A DNA stretch of 64,000 bases, from NCBI GenBank assembly GCA_944739405.2, contig OX123192.2:49156486-49220485 (forward strand), written 5' to 3'. Shown in pieces: positions 19,637 to 31,145 of this stretch. The stretch is from Euclidia mi (taxonomy: Eukaryota > Arthropoda > Insecta > Lepidoptera > Erebidae). Under the pieces are notes generated by a model. It was not told the origin of the DNA and did not search any database. It saw only the letters and a list, made by a program, of their open reading frames with translations. A program made the position numbers and the translations under genes. Numbering within the stretch: the stretch's first letter is position 1; each line of letters opens with the position of its first letter.

Positions 19637-20177
19637 ATTATATTTCAAAATTCTTCTGTAAGTAGACTTTCGTCACTTTTCTTGCATAATTAATTTAGTC
19701 AGAGAGTAACCACGACTATCAAATTAAAGGAACCGAGAACTTTCTCTGAAAATCAAATCAAGATAATTTAATTAAGGAGCGGAATAGGCCATGGTTACTG
19801 AATGCAAAGTACAGCTTACAAATCTTTTTGGGAAAAGTGACATCTAATATCTATGGGCTGCATCTAGGTATAGCAGTTTTAATATACAACTAGATTTGCC
19901 CATCGCACCGCCCGCGTAGATTATATACCTAAACCTTCCACAGGAGTTACACTATCTATTAGTGAAACCCGTACAAAAACTTGTTTGATAGTTTTTGAAT
20001 TTATCGCATTCAGAATATGAGTAGATAGACAGAGAATAAGAGAGACTTCACTGTATAATAAGTCCTTATGTATGTAAAACTTTATTTACATTAAAGTAAA
20101 CACTTTTCTATATACTTGATGGTGGTGCGCCTGAACAAAATATCCAAGCAATGTATTAACAAACAAAACAATGAAGT

Positions 20178-20400
20178 AGACGTTCAGTAATATTATATTG
20201 CCTAAAACGCTTGATTACATGACATGTATAAACTAACAAAATATGACGTACACGTTCAGTAATATTATATTGCCTAAAACGCTTGATTACATGACATGTA
20301 TAAACTAACAAAACATTGACGTACACGTTCAGTAATATTATATTACCTAAAACGTTTGATTATAAACATGACATACATTTTCTGAAGTTTAGTCCTGATC
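20178..20400 (+). repeat. About 78-bp tandem repeat, three units
   Basis: Units contain GTTCAGTAATATTATATTGC and ACGCTTGATTACATGACATG, the third more diverged. The matching place in the related segment (30780-30840) has a single unit. Confidence 0.75.
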
Positions 20401-20466
20401 TTATCCAGAAATAAATATACCTAATTTATTTATTTCTTGATAAGTACGTATATCTTTACGTATATA

Positions 20467-21095
20467 TGGGCGCAAATTAATATATAATGATTATATTGTT
20501 ACGAAAATGTTAATAATATTTAAGATTGATATTTAAATAACTATTTGTGAACACAGAACTGAGAACTTCACTACTTTACAATATTAGACACTGTATTGGC
20601 TGCTTAACTGTTTTACAAAGATTGGGTATTTAATTTATCGCTTAATTATTAAGATAATTCCAGAAACTTTCAAAGTAAAATCAATAAGTATTAAATAACA
20701 TGATTCTGACACTTATTATTATGTTTTCGGTAATAAATAACATGCTATTATATTTACATCCTGTTGATAGCGCCATCTGTTGACCGAATGTTGTAAAGCA
20801 GCGTTTGGTTAATAAAATAAATTTGTTATTCGTGTAAAATAAATCATTTGGTGTTGTGCAAAATTCATTACAATATTAATGTTGATTTTTGAACTATAAT
20901 TGTATAGTAATTTCAATTATATGTTGTAAAGGAAGTGAAACATTAAGTGTAATGACGGTTAGTGTATAAAAAGGACTGTAGGTCACATTTTAATTCAATT
21001 CTGTGCTAGAAATCAACTGATAATAAACCAAGTAATATTACGTGAGTGTTTTTATTATGGAGTCTGGACACCATAACCCTGGCATATCGCCGACA
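20467..21095 (+). repeat. 5' LTR
   Basis: 629 bp, TG...CA. TATAAAAAG at 20965-20973 with a start-like TCAATT about 30 bases on, and AATAAA near 21022 before the end: a short R region would follow. It shares all but three bases with the 3' LTR. Confidence 0.85.
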
Positions 21096-24000
21096 GCAGC
21101 GGTTGGATAAACGCCCCTAAGAGACTTCGGGATCTACGGTTGGCGCGAGAGTGATGGGTCTCTTGGCCTGGCCGCCATTACCAAGGATGACCTGAAGACT
21201 GATGCGACAAGCGCTTGGAAGCCGTGTTTGGCGCTAGTCAACCCTGGTCGGAGACCACACGGTGTGTCGGAGTTATGGCGAGCACGTCTACACTTCACGT
21301 GAGGCCACGTGCGAGCGAGAGCGACAGAGCGACTACGACGGGGTACACGCACCGGCGCGGCGTGTGCTGTGGCGTGAACGCTGTTCTGCTCGGAGTTCTA
21401 CCAGAGGTTGCAGATGCGGGTTGTTGATGCACTGACCAGAGGTATTTATCCAGAGCCGATTTGATTAGTTTCTGAGAAACATCCTAATTTTATAAATTAT
21501 GGTGCTTACACGATTACCTACTGTCGCCGTAAGGATTACCAGATAAACATTATACAGTCAAAATTACGAACGTTACACCCCAAATAGAACATATAGGTAA
21601 CTATTGTTTATCCACGTTTGGTATATAGCAGTGCTACTGTGCTTATAGTCATGTTATGCCTTCGGCTGGGGCTCTTGTCTCATGTCTGTTTATTAATCGT
21701 TAGGCCATGTCGGAAACTTTCTGTAAAACTTACTTATCTACACAAGAAAGAGAAAATAGCTTTGTTATGTGGTTCTAATAACGTAATGTAATTATTAGTA
21801 AAGAACGCCCTTTTCAAGCTGAAGCTCTGATATAGATCCATTATATAAATTACCTGATTTGCTTTCAGTTTAAATAAGCTAATTGATTTGCTGAATATGA
21901 ATTCAATTGGTAGTCAATAGGTTATCCCAATAGTAAAACATTAAAGGAATCAAAACCATTCTTTATAGCCCTTGGTTACACAATACGTTACATAAGGCTA
22001 ACTAACTGCATTGCTTATGGCTAGTGCTCACGGCGCGATTATATGAAGCCTCTCTTGATAAATGACTATCCACCACAAAAATAATTATTGCATAAAACCA
22101 GTTTGTAGTTTCACAGATAAGTGCATTCAACAAAACAAACTTCAGTTTTATTATATTAGTACAGATATATTCAGAAGGTAGATATAAAAATAAATTTGTG
22201 TTACACATTTTTTAAAGCTTATATTTGTAAAGTTACAAAATAGGTTTTATTATACAATTTGTGGACTGTGTAGGTGCCTACATGATTTCATTTTAACATT
22301 ATGTTGAAATTACAACTTGCAGCTCAAGATCTTAATATTTGTCGCTTAATTTTATACCTGTATATAATGATTTGTTCCTTGATAATTCCTTGCTTAACCC
22401 GAACTACTGAAGCTAGAGACGTGAGATCTGGACAGTAGATTTCTTTATGGACATATGCATTCACTTAGGTTTTATAAAAGTCCATCTCTAAGCATTTTAG
22501 GTTGAAAGTCTTATGGCAGGTGACTGCTAATCTTTTATAAATAACAAGCCTTAGTGTTATACTCGGTAAATACACTTTATTTTAGTTGTGAGTTCATTTG
22601 CTAAGTTAGTTGCATCTATATTCAAGATGACAACCAGTGATAAACCAATAAAATTTAGTGCCAACCTTATTGCTTAGCTCTTGTGGGATACAAGACAGAA
22701 ATATGATTATTAGGATAATGATAAGTGGGTTTAAAGAACATGATGTGAAAATCCATATTATCTCTTTTCCCATTTAGCAGTATTTATTCTTGGCAAATAA
22801 AAGTAGTTGTGTGGACTGCTCATGCTTTATTTCTAAGTCAGTTGTGATTGGTCAGTTTAAGTTTATTTATTCGGATAAACAATTATTAATTGTGTATGAA
22901 TTGATAAGAATTACATAGGCACCACATGTTAACAGTTTAAGATAAATATTAAAATTATTTGGAAAGTTCCCTGAAATATAAAGTCAAATAAAATTAAAGT
23001 TGAATTACATAATGAAGGAGGGGACGAATGATAAATGGAAACATTCATTTCAGAAAGAAAGGTCTATTTGAATTAATTATAAAATACCAATATCTGAGTA
23101 TTTTTATTGGCTTTTATAGTTTATTGTAGTAAATTTCTTAACTGAGTGGAATCATTTTTAGAAATAAGACTGCACTACTCTTGCTTTGTAATATTGGTAG
23201 CGTGTAAATTTCTCTTTTATGGCTCAGTTGGCAAACAGTTCAACAATTTTACAGCTTGCACTATGCCTAAAAATATTCAATATTGGATTAAACATGTTCT
23301 TACATGAGTAATAATTATAGCACTAGTATTTTCGAAATTCTTGGATCTGCAAATCATTTCATATTTATCACCAACAGTCCGACTGTTCACGGCTGAACAT
23401 AGGCCTCTCTTTGTTCTTGCCATCTTGTTTTCCTGTTTGATGAGGATAAAACTTATTTTGAATATACTAAGTTTTAACTGTTTTATCAAAACTGCAAAAT
23501 ATGGGTATCCTGATAACTTTATATTTGATTATCTAAAATGGCACTGTCGGACAGGACCTGAGAAAATTCAGATTGTCTTTTGTATTTTACCTTATGCGTA
23601 AAATATGTGCTCCAACACTGTTGTAGCTAAGATAACTAAAGGTTGAACATGCCTGATATATAGATATAGCTTAATAGACCGGACCACTTTGTAAGAGTAG
23701 AATTTTATTTCATCTACAGTTACGAAGGTTCATGGAACTAATATTTGGGTGGGAAATGTTGCCCACCACCTGTCTTTTGAGTGTTGCAGGTTGATGATGA
23801 CATCCTAGCAGATGACCTGACCTTGGTGTGAAGAGAGGATGGACGAGCGGTCCTTTACTGATTGGTATGTATGGATGACGGTGGCCCGCCCTTTTGACGT
23901 CGGTGGTTTTGTGTGTGGGCTGCGCGCACACGTGCCGCATGGGTGCTGTACCGAACTGGAGTCAAGCATTGTTTGCTAACCTTTGTTGCTGATCAACATC

Positions 24001-24281
24001 GGCGACTGTATGAGCGGCTTGACCGTATGGGCGGAGGATTCGTCAGATACCGATTTACGTGGGGGGTCCTCTACCTCCTCCACTGTCGTTGTCGGAACTA
24101 TGTAATTGCATTGTATTGATATAACTGATCATGACGAACGATGATGATTATTTTATGTATATGCATTGATGTGTTTATGAGGCAAATTTTGCATTTGTGT
24201 TTGAGTAAAATTTTATTTTTCCTATCCAACATCCTTCCCAAAACGCTGGCTGGCCACCATGCGTATCCTTGATCCTGGTCT
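21096..24281 (+). other. Internal region of LTR element, non-coding
   Basis: The bases after the LTR (GCAGCGGTTGGATAAACG) should hold the primer-binding site, but I cannot match a tRNA. 21130-21430 is GC-richer. The rest is AT-rich with only short reading frames and no retroviral-type motif. Confidence 0.6.
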
Positions 24282-24545
24282 TGTTGGTTAGATCCCGTGA
24301 TGGGTGATGCCGTGTGTTGGCTAGATCCCGTGATGGGTGATGCCGTGTGTTGGCTAGATCCCGTGATGGGTGATGCCGCGTGTTGGCTAGATCCCGTGAT
24401 GGGTGATGCCGCGTGGGCTAAATCGACCCTATGTGGGTGATGCCTGTGTGTGCTAGATCCCGTAATCGGTGATGCCACGAGTTGGCTTAGCCATGGGTAA
24501 AGCATTGTTTGTTAAATCCCGTGATGGGTTACGCATGCCTCAGGC
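24282..24545. repeat. 33-bp minisatellite
   Basis: Four clean units (TAGATCCCGTGATGGGTGAT...) followed by about four degenerate ones. A 33-base unit keeps frame; the minus strand reads ASPITGSSQH repeats, but nothing else supports coding. There are no unique spacers, so it is not a CRISPR array. Confidence 0.85.
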
Positions 24546-24695
24546 TAAGATCCTAAGGCTAGGTGAAGCCTTGTAAATAACTTTTAGTTCATAAACGCTT
24601 ATAAATGTAATTTTTATTCTTTTTGTTTGATATGCTGTTAATTCTGTAACCGTTTAATAATCAGCGCGAGGAGAGCGCGCTGGATCAGAATGGCC

Positions 24696-25755
24696 CACAG
24701 TGTTTTATGAAGACCATTTTTCGGACACCGTCTTTTTATTAAAGAAGCTAATAGATATATTCAATAAAAAGAAATATTTCGTATCCCCAATAAGCTAGCA
24801 TCTCTAGTTTTTTAGAAAAACTTTTTTGAAAATCTTCATATTTTGAAGCGGATATTTAGAAAAAAAGATATTCCTCTTAAACTAAGCATGATACGCAATG
24901 ATAATGTTACAAGCACCGGTAGCGTCTCTTTAACTGCACATTTTACAGTTAAAATGAACCTCTTAACTTGACTAGATTCAAATTTAAGCGAGATTTTGGA
25001 TTTTTAGATTTTCTTACTTTTCTCGAAGATTCTACCAAATGTGGAAAAGTTATATATACAGAAATGATGCTCTTTACTTTCCTCATATACTCAATAAATT
25101 TTAGACCCCAAATCCATGGAATCTAGAAGTTATTCCAAATTAACTGTTTTTGCTAGGGTTTTCACATTTGTATTCCGGGTTTTAATGATAACATTTTTAT
25201 TCGATATTGATTTTATAACTAAATTATATGTTGTAAAGAAATCAATGTCGAATAAAAATTTAATCATTAAAATCCAGAATATAAATTTGAAAAAACTAGC
25301 AAAAACAGTTATATGGAATAACTTCTAGATTCCATGGATTTGGGGTCTAAAATTTATTGATTAGATGAGGAAAGTAAAGAACATCCTTTCTGTATATATA
25401 ACTTTTCCACATTTGGTAGAATCTTCGGGAAAAGTAAGAAAATCTAAAAATCCAACATCTCGCTTAAATTTGAATCTAGTCAAGTTAAGAGGTTCATTTT
25501 AACTGTAAAATGTGCAGTGAAAGAGACGCTATCGGTGCTTGTAACATTATTATGGCGTATCATGCTTCGTTTAAGAGGAATATCTTTTTTTCTAAATATC
25601 CGCTTCAAAATATGAAGATTTTCAAAAAAGTTTTTCTAAAAAACTAGAGATGCTAGCGTAATAGGGATACGAAATATTTCTTTTTATTGAATATATCTAT
25701 AAGCTTCTTTAATAAAAAGACGGTGTCCGAAAAATGGTCTTCATAAAACACTGTG
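24696..25755. mobile_element. 1,060-bp foldback transposon with Transib-like ends
   Basis: Two arms of roughly 515-520 bases, about 94-95 percent matching by eye, surround a 24-base centre (25216-25239). Both ends read CACAGTG inward and are followed by TTTTATGAAGACC. A 5-bp GC-rich target duplication, TGGCC, flanks it (24691-24695 and 25756-25760). Five-base GC-rich duplications and CAC-WRTG ends are the known features of Transib elements; CACAGTG is also the heptamer of V(D)J recombination signals. No transposase is encoded. Assignment to Transib is inference. Confidence 0.75.
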
Positions 25756-25763
25756 TGGCCGTA

Positions 25764-26392
25764 TGGGCGCAAATTAATATATAATGATTATATTGTTACG
25801 AAAATGTTAATAATATTTAAGATTGATATTTAAATAACTATTTGTGAACACAGAACTGAGAACTTCACTACTTTACAATATTAGACACTGTATTGGCTGC
25901 TTAACTGTTTTACAAAGATTGGGTATTTAATTTATCGCTTAATTATTAAGATAACTCCAGAAACTTTCAAAGTAAAATCAATAAGTATTAAATAACACGA
26001 TTCTGACACTTATTATTATGTTTTCGGTAATAAATAACATGCTATTATATTTACATCCTGTTGATAGCGCCATCTGTTGACCGAATGTTGTAAAGCAGCG
26101 TTTGGTTAATAAAATAAATTTGTTATTCGTGTAAAATAAATCATTTGGTGTTGTGCAAAATTCATTACAATATTAATGTTGATTTTTAAACTATAATTGT
26201 ATAGTAATTTCAATTATATGTTGTAAAGGAAGTGAAACATTAAGTGTAATGACGGTTAGTGTATAAAAAGGACTGTAGGTCACATTTTAATTCAATTCTG
26301 TGCTAGAAATCAACTGATAATAAACCAAGTAATATTACGTGAGTGTTTTTATTATGGAGTCTGGACACCATAACCCTGGCATATCGCCGACA
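25764..26392 (+). repeat. 3' LTR
   Basis: 629 bp, near-identical to the 5' LTR; followed by TATA. No clear polypurine tract precedes it because the foldback element and its TGGCC duplication end three bases upstream. GAGGAGAG at 24669-24676 may be the original tract. Confidence 0.85.
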
Positions 26393-26396
26393 TATA

Positions 26397-27645
26397 CCTA
26401 CGTTAACTCATTAAAAATGCAGTGCAATTTGTAAAGCATGTCTCCCTGATTATTTTTTATATATGGTAATGGGCTATGGCTCATTACCATATATTAAAAA
26501 TAATCGTCATCATCATTGCGTCTGCGTACATAAGGACCTTGCCGTATTCGTTCATTAGCGAAGTTTCCTCTGCCCATTCATGAGATAAGCGTAGAAATTT
26601 GAACGCATTTACTTGATAACGCGAAAATTAAACGAAGCCGGCTCTTCATGCTTGACTGTTATTGTGCTCGCAGATGCTTTAGCTGGTGATTCGTCTTACT
26701 AAGTTGCGTTCGAGTTTGAGAAACAAAAGAGTAGTAGTAAAAATGTTTGGAGCTGTATATTTCTGTCAGTTTTACAGTCATGCGATAGACATGAAATAAT
26801 AATAATATCCTATGACAACTCAAACACTGTCATTTTGATCCCAAATATATTATTTAATACATACATTTAAGATTTGCCACCCAGACATGGATTAAACAAT
26901 CGGGATCTTCGCAGCCAGGCCTCATAAGATACCGATCTTGGATTTGATGCCGATGTGTATCGGAATCAATTCCTTGTTAATAACTGACTAGATTTAGACC
27001 AACTGGGCAGTCAAAAAGGCTCACTAGCTACATTTAAATTCAACCTTCGGTTTCTTTCTTTTCGTGTGAGTGTGTGGACAACTCTGGTGTCAGAGTTTTT
27101 AGACCGCCTTAAGGCCTCCCACATGACCTAACGATCCTTATCCTGAGACAATTAACGAGATCGACAGCTTTACGTGCCTTCCAAAGCACGGTAGCGCTCA
27201 GATGTAAATGCCAGACTTGGTCACCCATCCAAGTGGCGATCTGTGCAAGCGTTGATTAACTTTGCTGATATGTTACGAACGGCAAGCCAAGACTCGCTAT
27301 GAGCGCTACAAAGAAATGATTGATGCCCAGCCAGGATTGGAATCGGATTCGAGACCTCTAGCTTAGCAGTCAGATTCATTGACTAAGCCTTACATCTATC
27401 AACTGGCCAGTCGAATTCAGTTCACAGTCCACAATGGCTCCCGGTCCCTTTCATCTATTGAAAGCGATCTATGGAAAACGGCTGATAGCGTTTTGATAGA
27501 TTCCTGATGATCATGAGCCATGAGAGACTGTTGTATTATTATGTTCTTATTTTTTTCTTTCTTTATTGATCAAAGTATTACAGTATTTTAAATTGATTAA
27601 ATCTATTACACTCGTTTAAAATACAGAGGTTTTTATGCGAGCGTG
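26397..27645. other. No gene; hairpin and decayed repeats
   Basis: A hairpin lies at 26453-26505 (TATATATGGTAATG and complement around GGCTATGGCT). Around 27340-27420 an antisense tRNA-like B-box (GGATTCGAGACCT region) suggests an old SINE. The rest is unassigned. Confidence 0.45.
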
Positions 27646-27884
27646 AGTTCACCTTGTAGGACAAATACGACAGTGATCTGTATACACTTTTGTTGCATAA
27701 TATAATACATGGATCATATCTTTCGTACTATTTGTAAAATAAAATTCATAATACAGATAATATGGCACTTTTAATTTTTTTATGCAGCGATTAGTTTTAA
27801 AAATCTTTTAGCGCCGAGAGATTGGAGACTCTTTTGGTACTTACATATCTCGTAAGACAATATAAAACTATTGTTAACGACATA

Positions 27885-28147
27885 GTAGTGTACGTAACGG
27901 ACTGCCGAGACGATGGTCTCGGGTTCGATCCCCAGTTACCCCGGGCACACACCTCTGACTTTTCGAAGTTATGTGTGTATTAAAAATGTTAATAATTATC
28001 GCTCGCTTAATAATGTGCCCGGTAGATGGCAATAGGCTCGCCCCCTATTACATTGGGACCGAAACATAACTGGCGAAATGTGGGTGTATAATATACCTCT
28101 GCCTATCCCTTCGAGGATAAAAGGCGTGAAGTTATGTTATGTTATAA
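27885..28147 (+). mobile_element. tRNA-headed SINE, family 1
   Basis: Same head (ACGATGGTCTCGGGTTCGAT) and tail (ATAACTGGCGAAATGTGGGT, GGATAAAAGGCGTGAAG) as the copy at 10125-10349. Ends in GTTATGTTATGTTAT. Confidence 0.78.
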
Positions 28148-28200
28148 AAGTGTTTGTCTATTGTCTCTTGTAGACAATATGTAAATTTATATTATGTACT

Positions 28201-28234
28201 AGCAGCGGCCGCGTCTTAGAACGCGGCCGCTGCT
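28201..28234. repeat. Perfect GC-rich hairpin
   Basis: AGCAGCGGCCGCGT (28201-28214) and its exact complement (28221-28234) around CTTAGA. It stands out in an AT-rich setting and is absent from the matching part of copy gamma. Confidence 0.85.
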
Positions 28235-29333
28235 TTATGGTTTTATGGTTACTGTTTCGTTAGGATTCACTCAATACTCAAGCAGACAGCTCAGTGGTTA
28301 AAAGAATTCAAAAAAAGATTTGAAAACGATTTAAAAATTACATATGAGAGATAATTATTATCATGCAGTCAGTAATCTTAAACAAGACAAAGATCAACCA
28401 TGTAATATTATCAATAAGGATGTTATAGAAAATAATAAAGATAAGAAACACGGGCTACATACACTGTTATCAGTCTGTACTGACCTATTGTCAAAGACTG
28501 TTCTTTGACAATAGGTATAACATTGATATGACGCAGTTCTATATTTTACGAATCTAATTCCAACTAAGACCATCGAGGAATTATCCGTACAGTTAGGCAT
28601 CCCCGTCAAAGTATTTCTATGTAGGAAAATATAATTATAATTACATCAAATATAATCCCAAAGACTAATTTATACATTGATCTTAATTTTATTTTAAGTA
28701 TTGCAGCAAATATTGAAAGGTATTGTTTGACATTAGCTGAACAATTTAAGAAATTACATTCCATTTAAAATTCCTTTTGCATGTGAACTTTTGTCACTTT
28801 TCTTGCATTATTAATTTAGTCAAGAAGTAACCACGGCCAACAAATTAACGAAACCCAGAATTTTTTCTGAAAATCAAATCAAGATAATCTAATTAAGGAA
28901 CGGAATTGGCCATGGTTTCTGAATGCAAAGTACAGCTTACAAATCACTTTAAGGAAAAGCGATACCAAAAGAGCAAATTCTTGAAAATCCAAAATATATA
29001 TGGACTACAGTTAGGTATAGCAGTTTAAAAAATAACTTGGTTTGGCCATCGCACCGCCCGCGTAGATTATATATATCTAAACCTTCTTCAGGAATCACAC
29101 TATCTATTAGTGAAACCTGTAGCTACACAAATTTGTTTGATAGTTTTTGAATTTATCGCATACATAATATAGATAAACAGAGAATAATAGGGCCTTCTGT
29201 ATAATATGTCGTTATACAGGGTGGCGCTAAATTAATGACCCTATTTGGTTCAGCTACAACTTCGTTTCTAAATTAGAAAACTAGAATTAGTTTTTTAAAT
29301 ATATATATATTCGTGCCATGAAATTTTGGTGCA

Positions 29334-30560
29334 TTATGATTTAAATAATATTATGTCTATTAAATGTTGACCTCCAGAGTTGAAGCACATTTGAGCCCTA
29401 TTTATGACATTTTCCATAACTAGCCGTAACACTTCCTGCGATATGTTTCTTATTTCTTGGTGTATGTTTTCTTTTAAAGCTGTGGGAGTCTGTGGTTTGT
29501 TCACATACACCCGAGATTTCAAATAACCCCAAAGAAATAAATCTGGACAGGTGAGATCGGTTTTTTTATATTAATAGGCGGCAAAAGAGCCGATGGATCG
29601 CCTGATGGTAAGCAATTACCGCCACCCAGACACAAGCAACACCACAGGACTCACAAGTGCGTTGCCGCCCCTTGGGGTGGGGAAAAGGGATAGGATGAGG
29701 GAGAAGGAATAGGTGGTCTGGCAGGCCAAGGCAAATTGCCAAAACGAGGGACAACACGGCCTGCAAAACCAACCCTAATTAAGTCCATAGTATCGCGCGC
29801 TGTGTGTGCCGTGGTGGCGTCTTGTTGGAACCAGGTGTGCTATAGCCCCATTCCATTCAAATTGGGTATCAAGAACTCACGTAACATGGTTCTGTAAAGC
29901 TCACCAGTGACAGTTACCGCATTGCCTGCAGCGTCTTAAATAGGTTCCGATCACTCTTTCTGCACAGACGCCACACCATGCAGTTACTTTTAGTGGATAT
30001 AAGGGTGTTTGTGGAATAATGGGCGGATTTTCAGTGCCCCAGAAGCGAGTATTCTGCTTACTGACATGCCCCAAGAGATAAAAATGCGCTTCGTCACTCA
30101 TAATCAAAATATCCTCTTCAAGGTTGAGGTTTATGACGCGCTGGCTGTACTCTAGACAATCTCGTTGATCAGTAGGCAGCAGCTGATGAGTCATCAATCC
30201 GGAAACATCTTCAATTCTTTGACCAAAATACGCTTCAGAGTCCGCCTGGAGATCCCCAATTGCGTGGCACGTCGCCTCGTTGTGATGTTTCTGGACACTC
30301 TTCTACATTTTCGCGCACAGCTTCAATATTTTCGGCTGAACGGCCTACTCTTGGTCTGCCAGACTTACGTCTATCCAATGTTGAGCCAGTTGCTTCGAGG
30401 CGTGTGGCAAAGGGGCGAAAAATGCGACCAACCGGTTCCGGAAGGAGGGGCAATCGTCGACGAAATTCACGTTCTGTTTTTATTCCTGATGAATTATTCC
30501 GTAAAAACAGTGTCACGATTATACCTCGTTCTTGGGGTGTAAAGCGGTCCTTGATTATTT
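29334..30560 (-). pseudogene. Transposase of the 29217-30672 element (broken)
   Basis: From the N-terminus on the minus strand: ERGIIVTLFLRNNSSGI, the helix-turn-helix link RKSGRPRVGRSAENIEAV, then after a stop and frameshift the DDE domain with ILIMSDEAHFYLLGHVSKQN, FWGTENPP and PLYPLKVTAWCGV. The catalytic Asp of SDEAHF is visible. Past the inserted repeat the C-terminus reads PDLFLWGYLKSRVYVNKPQT and ends INRAQMCFNSGGQHL. Several frame breaks and the insertion make it inactive. Confidence 0.82.
29561..29780 (-). mobile_element. Dispersed repeat Z (copy 1)
   Basis: T-tract at 29561 then AATAGGCGGCAAAAGAGCCG, GATCGCCTGATGGTAAGCAA and GTGCGTTGCCGCCCCTTGGG. The same family lies in the opposite orientation at 52673-52935, where it ends in an A tract. 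A short poly(A)-tailed lepidopteran retroposon is the best guess. Here it interrupts a transposase. Confidence 0.7.
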
Positions 30561-31145
30561 TTAGTGAATTTTACATTTGATTACTACAACATTTTCAATA
30601 TCAGAATGACAGGATATGTCATAAAAAATATAAGGAATTTCTATAGTGTCAGTACTTTTGCGCCACGCACTATAATTATGTAAATCTTTATTTACAAAAA
30701 TAAACACTTTTCTATATACTTGATGTTGGTGCGCCTGAACAAAATATCTAAGCAATGTATTAACTAACAAAATGATTTAGTACACGTACAGTATGAAATA
30801 TTATATTGCCTAAAAGGCATGATTATAAATATGACATATATTTTCCGAAGTTTAGTCCTGACATTATCCAGAATATACTACGTAGGACAAATACGACAGT
30901 GATCTGTAAACAATTTTGTTGCATAATATAATAAATGGATCATATCTTTCGTACTAGCGTTACAGTTCTGCTAGGACTCACTCAACACTCAAGCACACAG
31001 CTGAAATAAATATTTGAAAACGATTTAATAAAAATTACATATGAGAGATAATTATAATCATGCAGTCCACATTATCGGTAATCATAAACAAGACAAAGAT
31101 CCACCTTGTAATATTATCATTATTTAAGGATGTTATATAAAATAA

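Larger units (their letters stand above)
19090..20410. repeat. Non-coding segmental duplicate, copy alpha
   Basis: Shares long diverged stretches with 28510-29213 and 30675-30875, e.g. CTAATTCCAACTAAGACCAT at 19128 and 28554, and TTGAAAGGTATTGTTTGACA in both. A SINE has inserted only in this copy. At about 20067-20085 it has no transposon where copy beta carries the 29217-30672 element, so it is a paralogous empty site. Confidence 0.75.
20467..26392 (+). mobile_element. Non-autonomous LTR retrotransposon
   Basis: Two 629-bp direct repeats (20467-21095 and 25764-26392) start TGGG, end GACA and differ at three positions by eye. TATA flanks both outer ends (20463-20466 and 26393-26396) as a 4-bp target duplication. 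The 4.67-kb internal part has no gag, protease, RT or integrase signature in any frame, so replication would depend on another element. The high LTR identity says insertion was recent. Orientation is set by the LTR promoter-like signals. A palindromic transposon sits three bases before the 3' LTR. Confidence 0.82.
29217..30672 (-). mobile_element. Tc1/mariner-like (DUF4817-type) transposon, second family
   Basis: Imperfect terminal repeats: CAGGGTGGCGCTAAATTAAT at 29217 and, read inward on the minus strand, GTGCGTGGCGCAAAAGTACT from about 30670. TA lies on both sides. The related segment near 20067-20085 shows the site without it. A degraded transposase lies on the minus strand, and a 220-bp repeat has inserted at 29561-29780. 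Its ends differ from the 1378/14196 element beyond the first CAGGGT, so it is another family. Confidence 0.8.
27650..31145. repeat. Non-coding segmental duplicates, copies beta and gamma
   Basis: Copy beta (27650-30875) matches copy alpha (19090-20410) over its right part. The unit start, containing GGACAAATACGACAGTGATC at 27660, recurs at 30891 as copy gamma (to about 31145, with matching CATATGAGAGATAATTAT). Copy beta holds a SINE (27885-28147) and a transposon (29217-30672). The block ends 1 kb before UGT-B. Confidence 0.7.

Noticed and set aside
24282..24545. CRISPR-like array
   Set aside because: Units are directly adjacent without unique spacers, and the genome is eukaryotic; it is a minisatellite.
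30165..30580. Plus-strand open frames of 106-125 codons
   Set aside because: Antisense to the transposase helix-turn-helix region on the minus strand.
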